A DNA stretch of 64,000 nucleotides, taken from positions 896,621 to 960,620 of the forward strand of contig CABFPE010000054.1 of the NCBI GenBank assembly GCA_900660155.1, given 5' to 3'. The DNA is from Hofstenia miamia (Eukaryota > Xenacoelomorpha > Acoela > Hofsteniidae). The notes under the pieces were generated by a model, which saw only the letters and a program-made list of their open reading frames with translations, was not told the origin of the DNA and did not search any database. Both the position numbers and the translations under genes were made by a program. Position 1 is the first letter of the stretch. The number at the start of each line of letters is the position of its first letter. This document shows positions 62,478 to 64,000 of the stretch, piece by piece.

Positions 62478-64000
62478 GCAGTCTAATGCCCTTGAGAATA
62501 ACAATTATCTTGAAATATTTTGTTTTCTGAAAAATAACTGTGTGAGTGCCGTCTATTCGCGCAGTGCCCAAAGGCAGGGGCGTGCCTGGACAGTGTAGCG
62601 TCAGTTCGTGAATTAAAGTCGAACTCAAAATAGGAGTGATTTCTCTATATTGTTGTGTTTCAGATTTTATATACCTTCATTACTTCGTGAGTTATAGGTT
62701 GTTAAAAATTGTATTTGGATGCCATCACAAATTTGAAAAATAGCAAGTCGAATTAGGGTTAATGGGATTAACAAGAAAACTGCAAAGCTCAATGTAATTA
62801 GAAACGGAAATTTACAATTAGCTTAATGAATAACTAAGTGAACTCTTATCAATGTTTATCATCTTCAGCTTATGCATCTAATTTTAACTTAGTAAAACAA
62901 AGCGAGCCTGATCGTATTACTTTGATCGTATTACTTCTGTAAAAATATCAACCAATGGATATCGACATGCTCCTACATCTGTGACAAAACTATTAATGTA
63001 ATGATATTGACCCTTATAATTCTAGTGTAGCCATATTTGAACTCCTGTTTTATTTACATTTTCAAGCATTTTAAAATTTGGGCAAAAATTTGTTTTGTGC
63101 CTGAAGTGCGGTAAAATCTTAATGATTTTTTAAAAATTTTATAATTTTTCTCATGCCTTGTGTCGAGAGGAAAAAGTGTTCTAAAAATCCAGAGAGCAGC
63201 AATTAACCTAAACTGTTTTGTTTTATGTAGATAGACTAGCAATGTTTATAGAGGTGTGCTGTGCACAATATCAGAATAGAGATGGGTATGAGCCAAGCAT
63301 TTAAACCAAACCCTATCCCGTATAAATTAATGCCAACTCGGCCCATTCTATAATCAATTTATGATCTTTGTCAAAAAAATTCCGAAGGTTTTGGTTTGCT
63401 AGACCAAAGTTAGATATGTTTGAAAGCTATTGTAAAATCACACTGAAGTTGGAAAACTAATATAGAATACTAACGGAGTTCATGTATAAATTATTTTTCA
63501 ACAAAGTTGCTTATAAATTGTGTAACATTAGTGCAGTTGGGTATATTTGCGTGTACCATATTGTGTAATACTACATTTTTTTGTAATTTCAGACCATTTT
63601 TTTCAATGCCCATCCCGGTGCATATTCATCTCACTTATATTAGCAAGAACTGATACGAATTTTTTCACTCTAGCTTATAAATGAAATGAAATGAAATATA
63701 TTTAGATATTTCATTTAGTTACAAAATAGCTGATATTGACCATATAATATTGAACATATAACTCAAATTCTAATACTATATGTTCTCAGTGAATATATTA
63801 ACAAATTATCTTTCAAAATATCCATTATAAATAAACAAAAGCAATACCTATAGAAATTGTAAATGTCTTCCTCCTCCTTCTCCTCCAACACGAAGTGATA
63901 ACGTTTCTGCAAAGAGATCTACAACCCTGTTCATATTGACATTGCATGCCAAACTTTTTTTGATAGATAATAAGCAAAGCCTACTCAACCTGTCTTCTTT
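62478..64000. other. Non-coding stretch to window end
   Basis: No supportable gene. A short (GAAAT)n run lies near 63683-63700. The last 150 bases contain a CTCCTCCTTCTCCTCC purine/pyrimidine tract of unknown meaning. Confidence 0.5.

Overview
The window is AT-rich animal nuclear DNA from a draft assembly. It has spliced genes with GT-AG introns, many of them only 36-55 nt long, mixed with kilobase introns. Old mobile elements of several classes fill the space between genes, there are TA microsatellites, and six single-N contig joins (582, 2216, 2936, 8858, 8996, 38456). The conserved genes say metazoan; I cannot fix the phylum from sequence alone.

Host genes. ESS2 (DGCR14), a spliceosome-associated nuclear protein, lies on the minus strand in seven exons (13668-17560). 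NAE1 (APPBP1), the regulatory half of the NEDD8-activating enzyme, lies on the plus strand in six exons (22468-27012). A TLC-domain membrane protein of the TLCD4/TMEM56 type is at 30733-34422; its last exons were not found and the space beyond is occupied by transposons. At 46877-49646 a decayed spliced gene encodes zinc fingers, a tyrosine-recombinase-like domain and, probably, a SANT-like tail.

Mobile DNA, left to right: minisatellite and contig-duplication zone (1-3780); Tc1/mariner remnants (3780-4300, 5779-6654, 6954-7409), one nested in a hAT-type element with a near-perfect 8-bp target duplication; foldback repeats built from the palindrome TTTTGACTATAGTCAAAA (8.1-10.4 kb); 17 identical copies of a 75-bp unit (10857-12126); a LINE 3' end (12.8-13.5 kb); a hAT-like MITE in an ESS2 intron; two foldback MITEs in NAE1 intron 2; a GC-rich island in TLCD4 intron 1 (32.2-32.9 kb); a near-complete piggyBac (35210-37766) joined to the end of another MITE; a degenerate APE-type LINE (37.9-42.0 kb) interrupted by a cassette with an intact 265-codon orphan ORF between 330-bp direct repeats; a near-complete hAT element (43068-45235) and its internally deleted derivative (61660-62469), both with exact 8-bp target duplications; diverged repeats (50.3-53.2 kb); and a broken Ty3/gypsy-like fossil (53.5-57.5 kb).

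The genes do not form an operon or pathway; the neighbourhood is a few housekeeping genes in transposon-rich DNA. The most interesting items are the orphan ORF cassette, the recombinase-like spliced pseudogene, the palindromic foldback families that share a GGGTGCYACACG head, and the autonomous/deleted hAT pair.
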